Assembly: GCF_000003195.3 (NCBI RefSeq)
Contig: NC_012870.2
Span: 3,898,501 to 3,962,500, forward strand
DNA: 64,000 nt
Direction: 5' to 3'
From: Sorghum bicolor
Taxonomy: Eukaryota; Streptophyta; Magnoliopsida; Poales; Poaceae
Both the position numbers and the translations under genes were made by a program. The notes under the pieces were generated by a model. That model did not search any database. It was not told the origin of the DNA and saw only the letters and a program-made list of their open reading frames with translations. Shown piece after piece: positions 63,667 to 64,000 of the stretch. Position 1 is the stretch's first letter; every line of letters begins with the position of its first letter.

Positions 63667-63890
63667 GGGCACTCACAATGCAGACTCTATCATAGAGTCT
63701 AAAGTTATTTATTACCTCGAACAATGTGGACTTAGAGTCTAAATAAGACTTGGAGTCTTATTTTTTCTACCTCTTCCTTCAATAAATATGCTGCCACATC
63801 AGCAAAATACCATAAATAATATGTAATTAATTGTCTTGGACTCTATTTAATGTGCATGACACTCTCATGAAACATGTATTGAGATCAGCC
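63667..63890. mobile_element. Tourist-type MITE with imperfect ends
   Basis: 'gggcactcacaatgcag' at the left is loosely inverse to 'catgtattgagatcagcc' at the right. Target duplication TTA at 63664-63666 and 63891-63893. 224 bp. Confidence 0.6.
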
Positions 63891-64000
63891 TTAGGAGTCG
63901 GAGTGTGGTTTTTATTGTCACGTTTCCTATAGTCCAGATACCTGAAATCAAGGACCAAGAGAGAAAGAGAAGAAGAAGAGAAAAGAACATGTATAGCATT

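Overview
This is a nuclear window from a grass. The evidence is spliceosomal introns, many Tourist-type MITEs that start GGCCTTGTTTAGTT-like and have TTA/TAA target duplications, a grass-specific DUF1618 gene, and a MEL1/AGO5-type Argonaute. The MITE families suggest Andropogoneae, possibly Sorghum or a close relative; the species is an inference. Exon limits were worked out by hand from splice-site consensus, phase and protein-family knowledge. No transcript or database was consulted.

Layout: (1) 737-7277, plus strand, is a microspherule-protein-1-like gene (MCRS_N + FHA) that begins left of the window and shows two apparent 1-nt frame breaks. A LINE fragment and other insertions sit in its introns. 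(2) 9804-11715, plus, is an intact three-exon h-type thioredoxin. (3) 13085-15120, plus, is an intact two-exon plastid-type small multidrug export family membrane protein. (4) 15.1-17.1 kb is repeat-rich and includes an LTR fragment. (5) 17094-33474 and 33475-49820 are two nearly identical head-to-tail copies of a ~16.35-kb segment with only 2 bp of microhomology at the join. Each copy carries one DUF1618 gene (minus), a Helitron-like end, an importin-alpha-like fragment, a nested older repeat with a (TAG)n array, and a 5'-truncated LINE with a perfect 15-bp target duplication. (6) 49881-59847, minus, is the most unusual locus. An Argonaute of the MEL1/AGO5 type runs from its N-terminus through PAZ and MID and stops early in PIWI. 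The rest of PIWI is missing. In its place is a second, partial copy of the Argonaute PIWI exons fused in frame to a ubiquitin-like domain ending RLRGG, a degenerate kinase-like region, and an IRE1/RNase L-like KEN region. (7) 60-64 kb is intergenic, with MITEs, a Helitron-like 3' end and a GC-rich diverged tandem repeat.

How the genes relate: the thioredoxin, the export-family protein and the FHA gene look like independent neighbours, with no operon-like logic. The Argonaute and the Ubl/kinase-like/KEN coding region share strand, one duplicated exon and compatible splice phases. They may form one chimeric transcription unit or a broken Argonaute next to a gene that captured its exon. The Argonaute part carries a lost splice donor, a +1 shift in a C8 tract next to the first catalytic Asp, and loss of most of PIWI, so slicing activity is not expected.
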